From assembly GCA_003156235.1 (NCBI GenBank), contig PMGP01000148.1, positions 1 through 10,700 of the forward strand: DNA of 10,700 nt, in the 5' to 3' direction. This document shows, one piece after another, positions 1 to 5,708 of this stretch. Numbering within the stretch: position 1 is the stretch's first letter; each line of letters begins with the position of its first letter. Made by a program: the position numbers and the translations under genes. This DNA comes from Acidobacteriaceae bacterium. Lineage in GTDB: Bacteria > Acidobacteriota > Terriglobia > Terriglobales > Acidobacteriaceae. Under the pieces are notes generated by a model. It was given only the letters and a program-made list of their open reading frames with translations, was not told the origin of the DNA and did no database searches.

Positions 1-259
1 AAGGAAGACTTCTGAGAATCATTGTGCAGCACAGTGGGGAAATAATCTGCATTTCAACAGAGATCAGAAATCAGGTGTCAGGGGTCAGGGGGGCATACGG
101 AAGGATTCGCGCATGGGGTTTGTGGTAACCCGGGTCCCCAAATGCGAGGATGTCCGTGCACTTGACAGCGAGGGACCGGGGGCACCCTCAACTTGAAAAA
201 TTCGGTATGAGACAAGAGCCACCCACCTCATTTTGCGCGGATATAGCAAGATGAACGGC
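1..259. other. Intergenic left flank, repeat-like, no gene seen
   Basis: No open frame here looks like a protein gene. The stretch follows the Nramp stop on the minus strand. It contains three tandem 7-mers (TCAGGTG, TCAGGGG, TCAGGGG at 71-91), a small hairpin (GGGTT at 116-120 with AACCC at 127-131) and the 8-bp palindrome ACCCGGGT at 128-135. No hairpin followed by a T-run was found that would clearly terminate the Nramp transcript. The composition resembles dispersed intergenic repeat sequence, but copies elsewhere cannot be checked from this window. Confidence 0.4.
71..91. repeat. Three tandem TCAGGKG heptamers
   Basis: TCAGGTG is followed directly by two copies of TCAGGGG. The array is short but exact apart from one base, and a partial related word (ATCAG) precedes it. 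It lies in non-coding sequence downstream of the Nramp gene. It could be a fragment of a dispersed intergenic repeat family or a chance low-complexity tract. Confidence 0.5.
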
Positions 260-1564
260 CTACACAACAAACATCGCAACACCCGCCACAAACATGGCAA
301 TTGTGGTGATCGCGACGACAATCCACCCAAGGCAGGAACTTGGTTGTCCCTGCATCATCTTCTTATCGGAAGCAACAATCAGAATTGCGACGAGAAGGAA
401 GGGAGCAAGCAATCCGTTGATGACCGCCGTCCAGTAGAGCGCCTTCACGGGGTTGATGCCAATGAAATCCAGTCCTACGCCAACCCCCGTTGAAATCAGA
501 ATCAGCGCGTAAAACCAACGCGCCTGCCTCAGTTTCCTGTTCAATCCCTGACGCCACCCGAGAGTTTCAGCAAAGGCGTATGCTGTCGATCCCGCCAGAG
601 TGGGGATAGCGAGAAACCCGACGCCGACAATCCCCAGGGTAAAAAGGGTCGCAGCGAAGTTGCCGGCAAAGGGCCGCAGGGCCTCGGCCGCCTGGCGTGA
701 GGTTTCTATCTTTGTAATGCCGTGCCGGTTAAGCGTGATGGCGGTGGTCAGAATAATAAAAAACATGACCATGTTCGAGAAGAATGCGCCCACGCCTACG
801 TCGATGTTTCTTAGTTGAAGCTCCTCGGGCGTGGCTCCTTTGCGCAGGGCAAGCGTTGTCTGGCCTGACGACTTTTCTTCCTCAACTTCTTCACTTGCTT
901 GCCAGAAAAACAGGTAGGGGCTGATTGTGGTGCCGAGGATCGCGACCAGCATTGCCCATTCATCCTTGCTATGCGGCATCGACGGAACCAACGTATCGCG
1001 CAGCACCTGGCCCCAATCGGCCCCCGCAATAAACGCGGTGATGGGGTATGCGAAGAGAACAAGAACCAGCCACTTGAGGACGTTCGCAATCTGATAATAG
1101 TGGAGCCGGATAGTTGCCCACGAAATCAGGAGCGCAAACACTACCACGAACCAGTGGGAATTGATGCGCGACAGCATGGCGGCCGCATCCGCCATTCCGG
1201 CCAGGTCCGCTCCTATGTTAATCGTGTTTGCGGCCAGCAAGGAAATGACAAAAAAGAGTAAAAGCCATCGTGGAAATCGCTGCCTGAAGTTACCCGCCAG
1301 TCCCTGCCCCGTCACCTTGCCGATTCGCGCACACATCATTTGAACCGCGGCCATCAGAGGCCACGTAATGAGTGCAGTCCACAAAAGCTTGGTTCCGAGT
1401 TGCGCGCCGGCTATAGAATATGTGGCGATGCCGGAGGGGTCATCGTCCGCGGCTCCGGTGATGACGCCGGGGCCGATCGATCTCAGCAGTGATCGAATCC
1501 ATCTAAATGGACGCAGCGAGGCTGGCGAATTTTGTTCATGCCCGTCAGAGTTAAGGCGTGGCAA
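260..1564 (-). CDS. Nramp-family divalent metal transporter, non-canonical metal-site motifs
   Basis: This is a 434-residue polytopic inner-membrane protein with about 11 hydrophobic segments, the usual size for Nramp/SLC11 transporters, which import divalent metals. The N-terminal helix carries GPGVITGAADDDPSGIA (residues 31-47). Its D42-P43-S44-G45 replaces the canonical TM1 signature DPGN. The TM6 segment reads GTTISPYLFF (211-220), with Ser and Tyr where canonical transporters have Met and His (MPH). The protein is therefore a divergent Nramp relative, and its ion (Mn, Fe, Mg or other) should not be assumed. The MPH at 196-198 lies in a loop and is not the TM6 motif. The start is TTG at 1564; an in-frame TAA stop lies four codons upstream, so no ATG is available. 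The start sits 5 nt after the CsbD-like stop, which suggests one transcript and translational coupling. The family call is secure; the substrate is open. Confidence 0.88.
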   Translation of the reverse strand: MPRLNSDGHEQNSPASLRPFRWIRSLLRSIGPGVITGAADDDPSGIATYSIAGAQLGTKLLWTALITWPLMAAVQMMCARIGKVTGQGLAGNFRQRFPRWLLLFFVISLLAANTINIGADLAGMADAAAMLSRINSHWFVVVFALLISWATIRLHYYQIANVLKWLVLVLFAYPITAFIAGADWGQVLRDTLVPSMPHSKDEWAMLVAILGTTISPYLFFWQASEEVEEEKSSGQTTLALRKGATPEELQLRNIDVGVGAFFSNMVMFFIILTTAITLNRHGITKIETSRQAAEALRPFAGNFAATLFTLGIVGVGFLAIPTLAGSTAYAFAETLGWRQGLNRKLRQARWFYALILISTGVGVGLDFIGINPVKALYWTAVINGLLAPFLLVAILIVASDKKMMQGQPSSCLGWIVVAITTIAMFVAGVAMFVV

Positions 1565-1569
1565 AATAC

Positions 1570-1830
1570 CTACTTACACTTTTTACATTCGGCATCCGCC
1601 GCTGAATTCTTCATTTTCAATGTCACGCGAGTATCGAGATGCACCTCGCTACCCTCAACGGCATCACGAACCGCACCTTTCGTCTTGCCCCAGGCATTTT
1701 CAACCTTGCCCTTTGCCTGCTGAACCATGCCTTCAACCTCAAGCTTTGTATTTCCCGTCAACGCGCCCGCTTTGCGCTTGGCGCCTCCCGCGACTTCATC
1801 GATAGTTCCCTTCACTTGATCCCTATTCAC
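1570..1830 (-). CDS. CsbD-like stress protein with C-terminal CxxC tail
   Basis: This 86-residue hydrophilic, Lys/Gly/Ala-rich protein has the CsbD pattern: MNRDQVKGTIDEVAGGAKRK, a GNTKLEVEGMVQQAKGKVEN segment and a KTKGAVRDAV repeat-like helix. CsbD proteins are general-stress proteins of unknown molecular function; in Bacillus the family is under the general stress sigma factor. The start is GTG at 1828-1830, chosen because a full GGAGGTG ribosome-binding site (1836-1842) lies 5 nt upstream. After the CsbD core the protein ends in NSAADAECKKCK, a lysine-rich tail with two cysteines spaced as CxxC. I do not associate this tail with typical CsbD proteins. The gene is followed after 5 nt by the Nramp-family transporter, so the two are probably co-transcribed. 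A metal-related role for the tail is speculation. Confidence 0.88.
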   Translation of the reverse strand: MNRDQVKGTIDEVAGGAKRKAGALTGNTKLEVEGMVQQAKGKVENAWGKTKGAVRDAVEGSEVHLDTRVTLKMKNSAADAECKKCK

Positions 1831-1835
1831 TGTTT

Positions 1836-1842
1836 CACCTCC
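1836..1842 (-). promoter_or_regulatory. Strong Shine-Dalgarno GGAGGTG deciding a GTG start
   Basis: On the minus strand, GGAGGTG is followed by AAACA and then GTG. This near-perfect ribosome-binding site fixes the start of the CsbD-like gene at the non-ATG codon 1828-1830. No convincing -35/-10 pair was found further upstream. Confidence 0.75.
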
Positions 1843-2149
1843 GTGGATCGAACACTGATTGATTTGCTTGTGGCTCAGAAATACTATTCAAGCGCCCTGC
1901 GTTCTTGAGAGTAGTGGTTCATACAACCTTTATCTGAGCTATTGAGACCACAACAGTTAAGGGAGATGCGGGCCTCTTCTGCTTCCAGGGCTTGCCTGAT
2001 ACAGCGCCGATCAGAGCGGAAGTCGGATCAGCCTATATGCGTGCTTTATTGCAATTTACCGCGGGACCTGAAGCAGCGATGAGCCGGCCCCCTCTGAACA
2101 CGCAGGCCTCTGTGAAAAAGGTAAAGGACAACCGCTATTTGCAAGACGG
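1843..2149. other. Intergenic stretch upstream of the CsbD-like gene
   Basis: These 307 nt lie between the stop of the dodecin-like hypothetical gene and the CsbD-like start, both on the minus strand. They should hold the terminator of the former and the promoter of the latter. A T-rich tract (CCTTTTT on the minus strand, near 2116-2122) follows a weak 4-bp stem, too poor to call a terminator. GATCAG occurs twice within 20 nt (near 2010-2030). Frames open on either strand here have no recognisable protein character. I see no convincing promoter. Confidence 0.4.
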
Positions 2150-2674
2150 TCATTGCTGCCTCGGCTGCGCTGTCCTGGATAAAACCAGCATCTCCTTGAG
2201 CTGGGGAATAACGCTTGCAAATTGCGGATACAGAACCTCCGCATGGACTGGCAGACGCCTCTGCCGATGGCTGACAGGAGAAACTTCGGCATTATCGGAG
2301 ACCGGCATGACCGCGCTTTGCTGAATGCGGAACGGATAAATTCTGACCCTGGCCAGAAAGAACCATGGATATTGCGTCAACTCAATATGCTCCACTTCTA
2401 CGGCGTTGAAGTGAGCACTAATGCGTCGAAGAGCCAGCTTGAGCGCGCTGGCGATGGCTTCCTGCGATGTTTCTCCCACGCCGCTTCGCAGCGATTCATC
2501 GGCAATTTTAATAAAGTTCCATCCGCGCAAAACAATCTGCTTTTCCAGCCGGCGCGCATCGAAAGTCCGAACAAACTCCCATCCCTCGCGGAATTCATCA
2601 GTCGCCAGTTTCAGGCCATCAGGCAGAGCAGTCTTGGCACGCAAAAGCATATTCCGTTCGGCTATAATACGCAT
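2150..2674 (-). CDS. Conserved hypothetical protein with dodecin-like central region
   Basis: This soluble protein of 174 residues has no signal peptide or membrane segment. The start at 2672-2674 is preferred over the in-frame ATG five codons upstream (2687-2689): GGAG at 2683-2686 sits 8 nt before the second ATG, while nothing resembling a ribosome-binding site precedes the first. The N-terminal third is charged. Residues about 52-117 read as strand (WNFIKIADESLRSGV), amphipathic helix (SQEAIASALKLALRRI), strand (AVEVEHIEL) and strand (WFFLARVRIYPFRI). This order and spacing is like dodecin, a small flavin- or CoA-binding oligomer, but I do not see an unambiguous family signature. The last 50 residues, basic then hydrophobic, are unassigned. 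The gene begins 25 nt after the response-regulator stop on the same strand, so the two probably form an operon. I do not recognise a named family. Confidence 0.75.
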   Translation of the reverse strand: MRIIAERNMLLRAKTALPDGLKLATDEFREGWEFVRTFDARRLEKQIVLRGWNFIKIADESLRSGVGETSQEAIASALKLALRRISAHFNAVEVEHIELTQYPWFFLARVRIYPFRIQQSAVMPVSDNAEVSPVSHRQRRLPVHAEVLYPQFASVIPQLKEMLVLSRTAQPRQQ

Positions 2675-2699
2675 CCTTCTTTCTCCCATATCGCTGAAT

Positions 2700-3356
2700 T
2701 CAGTAGCTGAGGTTGTGTGCGCTCTGCGGAAAGCGCATGGCCTCTGCTTTTTGTCTCTGATACGCCTGCAATGGCATCCGGTCTGCGTCCTGCACGATTG
2801 CGTAGTGAATCGAACAATGGCAATAAATGCAATCGGCCTTGCGCTTCAGGTAGCCTGTGCCGAGAGACTGGGAAAAGCTGCGCATGCACTCCGGGCAGGT
2901 AATCGTGATGCTTGCATCCGGCGATAAGTCGTGGCTGTTGTGATGAATCCAGAGAAGCTCGTCGGGGCTGGTGGGCGGCTGTGCTTTCCGCTCCGTTTGA
3001 GGCAGTGTTTCCATGATCCGCAACAGAGCGGCAATGCTGCTGCCTTTTTGATAAAACCCGTCGGCGGCAACTCCGGAATGAGCCTCATTGCCGGAGAACG
3101 AGCCGCTCATGGCGATCGTCCGGATCGCGGGGAAACGGCGCCGGACCACGGAGAGCAACTCAAACCCGGACATATTGGGCATGTTGAGATCGGAAAGAAG
3201 CAGCTTGGGAACCTCATTCTGTATCTCGTGCAACGCGCATAAACCGTCCCCGGCGGAGCGCACGCTATAACCTACTTCTGCAAGTACATTCGACAGCGTG
3301 AGTCGAACGGAGGGCTCATCGTCAACAATCAGAAGTGTCGCTTGCGTAGCTGGCAT
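2700..3356 (-). CDS. Response regulator: receiver domain plus Cys-rich zinc-ribbon-like tail
   Basis: This protein of 218 residues begins with a complete two-component receiver domain (about 7-120): the acidic pair D12-D13 in LLIVDDEPS, the phospho-acceptor D56 in LLSDLNMPNMSG, the switch residue S84 in IAMSGS and the conserved K104. All key residues are present, so phosphorylation is expected. There is no DNA-binding helix-turn-helix or enzymatic output domain. After a Pro-rich linker the tail has C154-x-x-C157, then C176-x-x-C179-x-C181 (CPEC ... CIYCHC), spacing consistent with a zinc ribbon. The start ATG has GGGGTG five nt upstream (TGGGGTGAAAC). No sensor kinase lies in the window. The next gene, only 25 nt downstream, is the dodecin-like hypothetical protein, a candidate partner. 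The output mode (protein binding, nucleic-acid binding) cannot be read from the sequence. Confidence 0.88.
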   Translation of the reverse strand: MPATQATLLIVDDEPSVRLTLSNVLAEVGYSVRSAGDGLCALHEIQNEVPKLLLSDLNMPNMSGFELLSVVRRRFPAIRTIAMSGSFSGNEAHSGVAADGFYQKGSSIAALLRIMETLPQTERKAQPPTSPDELLWIHHNSHDLSPDASITITCPECMRSFSQSLGTGYLKRKADCIYCHCSIHYAIVQDADRMPLQAYQRQKAEAMRFPQSAHNLSY

Positions 3357-3458
3357 GTTTCACCCCACAAATACTGCACATAAAGAAGTGTTGAAAGTAT
3401 CCCATCAAGCGAGTTGTTATGCTGTTCAATTCAATACAGGGTGTGCAAAAGAACTGCT

Positions 3459-3475
3459 GGCCGCGTTGAACGGCC
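3459..3475 (-). terminator. Possible weak terminator after the Crp/Fnr gene
   Basis: On the minus strand GGCCG, a 7-nt loop and CGGCC form a 5-bp GC stem about 15 nt after the Crp/Fnr stop. It is followed by AGCAGTTCTTTT, a discontinuous T-tract. The position is right, but the short stem and poor T-run make it at best a leaky terminator. The rest of the 133-nt gap (3357-3489) must hold any promoter of the response regulator; none is clear. Confidence 0.25.
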
Positions 3476-3489
3476 TTCCGGCGATGCCG

Positions 3490-4179
3490 TTAGAGCGGGC
3501 TTTCGGCGTTGCCGTCCGGCAATTGATCGTGCAGAACCACATTCAGCAATGATCTGTGTACGTGTATACGGTCTTTGTAGTCGATAAAGCCGAGGTCGCG
3601 AAAGCGGTTCATAAAGAAGCTGACCCTGGATCGCGTTGTCCCGATCATCTCCGCCAGAGTCTCCTGCGAGATCTTGGGAATCAACGTTTGCGGCTTGCTC
3701 GACTGGCCGAACTCCGCCATCAGCAGGAGAATCCGCGCCAGCCGCTTTTCGCTGGAGTTGAAAAGCTGATCCACCAGATCGGCCTGGATGCGCATACTTC
3801 GAGACAGCAGAAACTTCATGAACAGGTCGGAGAAACTTTGCTCTTCGTGCATCGCATGGATCATCTCATCACGCCCTATCTTGAGCGCTGAGCAGGCTGT
3901 AATGGCCGTGGCCGTGGATAGGCGCAGTCCAGGTATTGCCGCCAACGCTCCCTCTCCGACAAACTCGCCCTCGCTAACGAGCGTAATGGTCGCTTCTTTG
4001 CCGATAGCTGAAACGACGGTGACTCTTGCGCGGCCATTCTGAAGATAGAAGACTGAGTCCGCGGGATCTCCTTGCGAAAAGAACGTTTGCTTTGGCGCCA
4101 GTTGGACAATTCTACGCCCTAATCCTGCTTTGGCCAGAAAGGTTGCAATATCGAATGTGTGATTCTCAAGGACAGCCAT
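3490..4179 (-). CDS. Crp/Fnr-family transcriptional regulator
   Basis: This protein of 229 residues has the standard two-domain Crp/Fnr layout. Residues about 22-125 form the cyclic-nucleotide-binding-type beta roll (FFSQGDPADSVFYLQNGRAR, then FVGEGAL at 73-79). A long dimerisation helix spans about 126-155. The C-terminal winged helix-turn-helix has ISQETLAEMIGTTRSRVSFF (170-189), with recognition-helix residues TTRSRVSFFMNR. The phosphate-cassette region reads LRLSTATA (85-92) rather than the R-S/T-A of cAMP-binding CRP, so cAMP binding is uncertain. The N-terminal cysteines of oxygen-sensing FNR are absent; only one Cys (C96) occurs. The start ATG has AAGGAG eight nt upstream; an overlapping out-of-frame ATG at 4181-4183 is ignored. 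The gene is divergent from the SYLF gene across 411 nt and lies upstream of the response-regulator gene on the same strand. The ligand and targets are unknown. Confidence 0.9.
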   Translation of the reverse strand: MAVLENHTFDIATFLAKAGLGRRIVQLAPKQTFFSQGDPADSVFYLQNGRARVTVVSAIGKEATITLVSEGEFVGEGALAAIPGLRLSTATAITACSALKIGRDEMIHAMHEEQSFSDLFMKFLLSRSMRIQADLVDQLFNSSEKRLARILLLMAEFGQSSKPQTLIPKISQETLAEMIGTTRSRVSFFMNRFRDLGFIDYKDRIHVHRSLLNVVLHDQLPDGNAESPL

Positions 4180-4590
4180 ACATCGGTCTCCTTACGAATT
4201 CGGTTATCAAGCAAGAACTGCGGGGGATGCGCAACTGCAATGCGGGTTACAAAACAGTGGCGGCGATGAATGCAGTTTCATCAACAATCATCAGGATCGA
4301 TTATTGCAGGAAGTAGCTGGAGCAAGGGAGCCCGCGGCACGCAGTTAAGGTTTGCTCACACCGGCACCTATTTGAATCATCCCTACCCTGCGGAGAGGAT
4401 GTCTGTCTCTTTTTGCTCATTATTGAAAAAAGACTTTTGCAAGCACTTATTCGACTATTCACGCCGGTTACTGCCTGAGCGTTCTAGCTCAGACGGACGA
4501 GCACTCTGCCTTTAGTGTGGTAACTACCTTGTGCGCCTCGAATGCGCGTATAGCAGGTGACGCTGCGCATGGGTAGAAAAGGTGAAACAC
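4180..4590. other. Divergent intergenic region between crp/fnr-like and SYLF genes
   Basis: These 411 nt must contain the promoters for the minus-strand regulator and the plus-strand SYLF operon. I see no good -35/-10 pair: TTGAAA at 4423-4428 lacks a matching -10, and TATAGC at 4549-4554 is only 14 nt after a TTGTGC word. No perfect TGTGA-N6-TCACA or TTGAT-N4-ATCAA operator was found. The 8-bp palindrome CGAATTCG at 4195-4202 lies 16 nt upstream of the regulator start. No small gene is evident. Confidence 0.4.
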
Positions 4591-5283
4591 ATGAAAAAGT
4601 TTATGACGTTTGTGGCATTGTTCTGTCTGGGCGCTGCTACCGCTGCCTGGGCGGAAACTCGCGAAGAAGTGCAGAACCGGCTGGACAATGCGGCGTTGGT
4701 GCTGCACCAGATCATGAACACGCCGGATAAGGGCATCCCTGAAGAAGTGCTGGAACACGCAAAGTGCGTGGCCGTAGTGCCGCACATGATCAAGGCTGGC
4801 TTTGTCTTTGGCGGAGAGAATGGCAAAGGCCTGGCAACGTGCCGGACCGAAAACGGATGGAGCGCGCCGGCGTTCTTCGCTATTACCGGCGGCAGTTGGG
4901 GATTGCAGATCGGCGTCGAAGGCGTGGATCTGGTTATGATCTTCCAAGGCGACAGAGGAATGCAGCGCCTGGAATCCGCCAAGTTTCAGATTGGAGCGGA
5001 TGCCTCCGCGGCAGCCGGACCGGTGGGACGCCATGCCACTGCCGATACCGACTGGAAGCTGAATACTGAGCTTCTTACCTACTCGCGAGCCAAAGGCGCC
5101 TTTGCCGGGCTCACTCTGACCGGAGCCGATATTCGCCGCGACGACGGCTCCATGGATGCTTTCTACGGCCATGACATCTCCACGCACCGTGTTCTGCGTG
5201 GCGAAGTCGCCGCGCCGGCCTCAGCTGGCCGGTTCCTCGACGCGGTCAGGGATGCAAAGGCTCAGGCCATCGCTTCCAATTAG
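4591..5283 (+). CDS. Secreted SYLF-domain (Ysc84-type) lipid-binding protein
   Basis: This exported protein is 230 residues long. The start ATG at 4591 is preferred over the in-frame GTG at 4582 because GGTG lies 6 nt before it and it gives a clean signal peptide: MKK, a hydrophobic core to residue 19 and a cleavage-like AWA|E at 21/22. The mature protein carries the SYLF/Ysc84 pattern: a Cys-containing strand (AKCVAVVPHMIKAGFVFGGE), SAPAFFAITGGSWGLQIGVE, a VDLVMIF strand, AGPVGR and the C-terminal TGADIRRDDGSMDAFYG. Eukaryotic SYLF domains bind phosphoinositides and actin; bacterial exported forms are poorly characterised and are thought to act in the periplasm or envelope. The gene opens a cluster with two mini membrane proteins and a phospholipase C-like gene. 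A hairpin starts 8 nt after its stop. The family call is firm; the function is open. Confidence 0.9.
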   Translation: MKKFMTFVALFCLGAATAAWAETREEVQNRLDNAALVLHQIMNTPDKGIPEEVLEHAKCVAVVPHMIKAGFVFGGENGKGLATCRTENGWSAPAFFAITGGSWGLQIGVEGVDLVMIFQGDRGMQRLESAKFQIGADASAAAGPVGRHATADTDWKLNTELLTYSRAKGAFAGLTLTGADIRRDDGSMDAFYGHDISTHRVLRGEVAAPASAGRFLDAVRDAKAQAIASN

Positions 5284-5290
5284 TTAACCA

Positions 5291-5331
5291 TGCGGGCGAC
5301 TGAGTATGTTTGCACTTCTCATGCGCCCGCA
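5291..5331 (+). promoter_or_regulatory. Intercistronic RNA hairpin 1, upstream of the lmo0937-like gene
   Basis: TGCGGGCG (5291-5298) pairs exactly with CGCCCGCA (5324-5331). Inside it TGAG (5301-5304) can pair with CTCA (5318-5321) across a 2x2 internal loop, leaving a 13-nt apical loop. No T-run follows, so it is not a standard intrinsic terminator. It ends 9 nt before the AGGAG ribosome-binding site of the next gene. Possible roles are protection of the upstream mRNA end, a processing site or translational control. Confidence 0.6.
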
Positions 5332-5340
5332 ACACCCACA

Positions 5341-5345
5341 AGGAG
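5341..5345 (+). promoter_or_regulatory. Ribosome-binding site fixing the start of the 49-residue gene
   Basis: AGGAG followed by TGACT and ATG at 5351. It shows that translation begins at 5351 and not at the in-frame ATG codons at 5306 and 5321, which lie inside or before the hairpin and have no ribosome-binding site. The same AGGAGTGA word precedes the DUF3309 gene. Confidence 0.75.
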
Positions 5346-5350
5346 TGACT

Positions 5351-5500
5351 ATGCTTTGGACAATCTTTGTAATTCTCCTCGTTCTCTGGCTCTTGGGTTT
5401 CAGCTTCCATATTGCCGGTGCACTGATTCATCTTCTTCTGGTCGCAGCGGTGATCGTATTGGTCATCAACCTGATATCAGGAAGACGAAGTAATCTCTAA
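5351..5500 (+). CDS. lmo0937-like small membrane protein (49 residues)
   Basis: This mini-protein is almost entirely hydrophobic: MLWTIFVILLVLWLLGFSFH, then IAGALIHLLLVAAVIVLVIN and a short polar end LISGRRSNL. The pattern (MLWTI start, LLGF, GALIHLLLV, ISGRR end) matches the small lmo0937-type family, usually about 45-50 residues, so it is full length. It forms two membrane segments or a hairpin in the membrane with a basic tail. The family function is unknown. The gene lies 67 nt after the SYLF stop with a hairpin in between, and 52 nt before the DUF3309 gene with a second hairpin in between. Its ribosome-binding site is strong, so it may be made in excess over its neighbours. Confidence 0.85.
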   Translation: MLWTIFVILLVLWLLGFSFHIAGALIHLLLVAAVIVLVINLISGRRSNL

Positions 5501-5509
5501 GGCAATCAA

Positions 5510-5539
5510 GGGCTGAGGATTATTAGATGTCCTCAGCCC
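5510..5539 (+). promoter_or_regulatory. Intercistronic RNA hairpin 2, upstream of the DUF3309 gene
   Basis: GGGCTGAGGA (5510-5519) and TCCTCAGCCC (5530-5539) form a perfect 10-bp stem around the 10-nt loop TTATTAGATG. There is no T-run after it on either strand, so an intrinsic terminator is unlikely. The stem ends only 2 nt before the AGGAG ribosome-binding site at 5542-5546, close enough that the folded stem could limit ribosome access. It is the second such hairpin in this cluster. Confidence 0.7.
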
Positions 5540-5552
5540 ATAGGAGTGAAGT

Positions 5553-5708
5553 ATGCTTGGAATTGCCTTGATCGTGATTCTGATGCTGGTGCTTATTGGC
5601 GTGGTTCCCGCGTGGCCACATAGCAGAAACTGGGGATATTATCCGTCCGGAGGGCTGGGACTAGTCTTGGTGGTCGTCGTCCTCCTCATGTTGTTTGGCC
5701 TGCTTTGA
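5553..5708 (+). CDS. DUF3309 family small membrane protein (51 residues)
   Basis: This short gene encodes two hydrophobic segments (residues 4-20 and 35-51) joined by a conserved polar hairpin: PAWPHSRNWGYYPSGGLG (19-36). That PxWPHSRxWGYxPSGG signature is the hallmark of DUF3309, and 51 residues is normal for the family. The molecular function is unknown. Translation starts at the ATG at 5553 with AGGAG six nt upstream, just after the 10-bp hairpin. The TGA stop (5706-5708) abuts the ATG of the phospholipase C-like gene, so the downstream gene probably depends on ribosomes finishing this one. In the inferred operon it follows the lmo0937-like gene. Confidence 0.88.
   Translation: MLGIALIVILMLVLIGVVPAWPHSRNWGYYPSGGLGLVLVVVVLLMLFGLL

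Noticed and set aside
970..978. MPH tripeptide of the Nramp protein (residues 196-198) as the canonical TM6 motif
   Set aside because: It falls in a polar loop (PSMPHSKDEW) before TM6; the aligned TM6 position reads SPY.
1076..1100. TATAAT-like word near 1093 as a promoter
   Set aside because: It lies inside the Nramp coding sequence with no partner -35 and no gene positioned to use it.
899..1261. Plus-strand 120-residue frame opposite the Nramp gene
   Set aside because: It lies wholly antisense to a conserved membrane-protein gene and shows no domain or start signals.
1992..2324. Plus-strand 110-residue frame
   Set aside because: It overlaps the 3' end of the minus-strand dodecin-like gene antisense, has an irregular Cys/Trp/Arg-rich composition and no ribosome-binding site. 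Judged a shadow frame.
4489..5187. Long minus-strand frame of 232 residues opposite the SYLF gene
   Set aside because: It is the antisense shadow of a clear signal-peptide-bearing SYLF gene; its His/Gln/Arg-rich translation has no family features.
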